The translations under genes were made by a program, and so were the position numbers. Positions 5,389-5,735 of a stretch of 5,735 nt of DNA are shown here, in pieces. The stretch is from Intrasporangium_A sp039812505 (GTDB lineage: Bacteria; Actinomycetota; Actinomycetes; Actinomycetales; Dermatophilaceae): NCBI RefSeq assembly GCF_039812505.1, contig NZ_JBDIAQ010000191.1, forward strand, positions 1 to 5,735, in the 5' to 3' direction. The notes below the pieces were generated by a model, which saw only the letters and a list, made by a program, of their open reading frames with translations, was not told the DNA's origin and did no database searches. Position 1 is the stretch's first letter. Every line of letters starts with the position of its first letter.

Positions 5389-5735
5389 CGGCGCACCCCC
5401 GGTGGCAGGACGCTGGTGATGTAGGGGTCGCGTTGCATGAGGTCGGCGGCAGCGTGCTGGGTGTAGGCGAACAGCGGCCCGGCGACGAGCGTGATGACCA
5501 GGCCCACCGCCGTCATCGCTGCGGTGGCGCCCACCATGACCGGTGGCATCGCACGGCTGGTCGACGGCGCCTCGGCACGGGCGGTCGCGGTTGCCGTCGC
5601 CGACCTGGCCTGTCCGCCGGGGCCGGCGGCCGGACGCAGAGCCTCGGACGGGACGGGGGCCTCGGACGGAGGCAGAGCCTCGGACGGGACGGGAGCCTGC
5701 CCGGTCACCTCCCCGTCAGGGACGTCGGAGAAGGG
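5385..5735 (-). CDS. mrpD: Mrp/Mnh cation/proton antiporter subunit D, C-terminal part only
   Basis: The frame is open to the right edge, so only the last 116 residues are seen. The end (PPVMVGATAAMTAVGLVITLVAGPLFAYT, then helix, then YITSVLPPGVRR) has the final membrane helix and the Y-I-x-x-V-L ending typical of MrpD, a proton-pumping-type subunit related to complex I NuoM/NuoN. The identification also rests on its place directly before mrpE. Before the last helix lies a long disordered Ala/Pro/Ser/Glu-rich stretch with three PSEA hexads, encoded by an 18/36-bp repeat. An internal GTG at 5708 lacks support as a true start because the frame continues upstream without a stop. The stop overlaps the mrpE GTG. 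Confidence 0.82.
   Translation of the reverse strand, partial: PFSDVPDGEVTGQAPVPSEALPPSEAPVPSEALRPAAGPGGQARSATATATARAEAPSTSRAMPPVMVGATAAMTAVGLVITLVAGPLFAYTQHAAADLMQRDPYITSVLPPGVRR
5636..5698 (-). repeat. 18/36-bp tandem repeat inside mrpD
   Basis: GCCTCGGACGG occurs at 5641, 5659 and 5677, exactly 18 bp apart. Segments 5636-5662 and 5672-5698 match at 26 of 27 bases with a 36-bp offset. The repeat is in frame and encodes three PSEA hexads in the loop before the last MrpD helix. It looks like slippage-prone linker DNA under little sequence constraint. Confidence 0.9.

Noticed and set aside
5385..5708. A stand-alone 107-residue protein starting at 5708
   Set aside because: The frame is open to the window edge and the sequence matches the C-terminal end of MrpD.

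Overview
The window is high-GC DNA with actinobacterial traits. It has a GuaB3-type IMP dehydrogenase paralogue with a probable leaderless GTG start, a large membrane protein ending in a phosphatidylglycerol aminoacyltransferase-like (DUF2156/MprF C-terminal) domain, and the 3' half of a multi-subunit Mrp/Mnh cation/proton antiporter operon with 4-nt stop/start overlaps. I place it in Actinomycetota; the family level (perhaps Micrococcales-like) is only a guess.

Layout: 1-208 holds four near-identical 52-bp tandem copies, cut by the window edge. A strong GC hairpin follows (211-234), then a leaderless-type promoter and guaB3 on the + strand (300-1421). guaB3 ends exactly where a convergent 716-residue gene ends (1422-3572, - strand), so the two stop codons touch. 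That second gene joins a rhomboid-like domain, which keeps the Ser/His pair, to a four-helix linker region and a DUF2156 domain. From 3573 to 4112 there is no convincing gene. This gap contains two short inverted repeats and two facing arrays of 21-bp repeats (3868-3951 and 4041-4124); the right array runs over the stop codon of mrpG. From 4113 to the right edge, all on the - strand, are mrpG, mrpF, mrpE and the C-terminal end of mrpD, each overlapping the next by GTGA or ATGA.

How the parts may work together: MrpD-E-F-G are subunits of one membrane complex that exchanges monovalent cations for protons. The rhomboid/DUF2156 protein probably acts in the same membrane on lipids (inferred). GuaB3 belongs to purine nucleotide metabolism and has no evident link to its neighbours. 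The least explained parts are the facing 21-bp arrays, the rhomboid-DUF2156 fusion and the His in place of the catalytic Cys in GuaB3. Three separate short tandem-repeat loci (52 bp, 21/42 bp, 18/36 bp) in under 6 kb is also notable.
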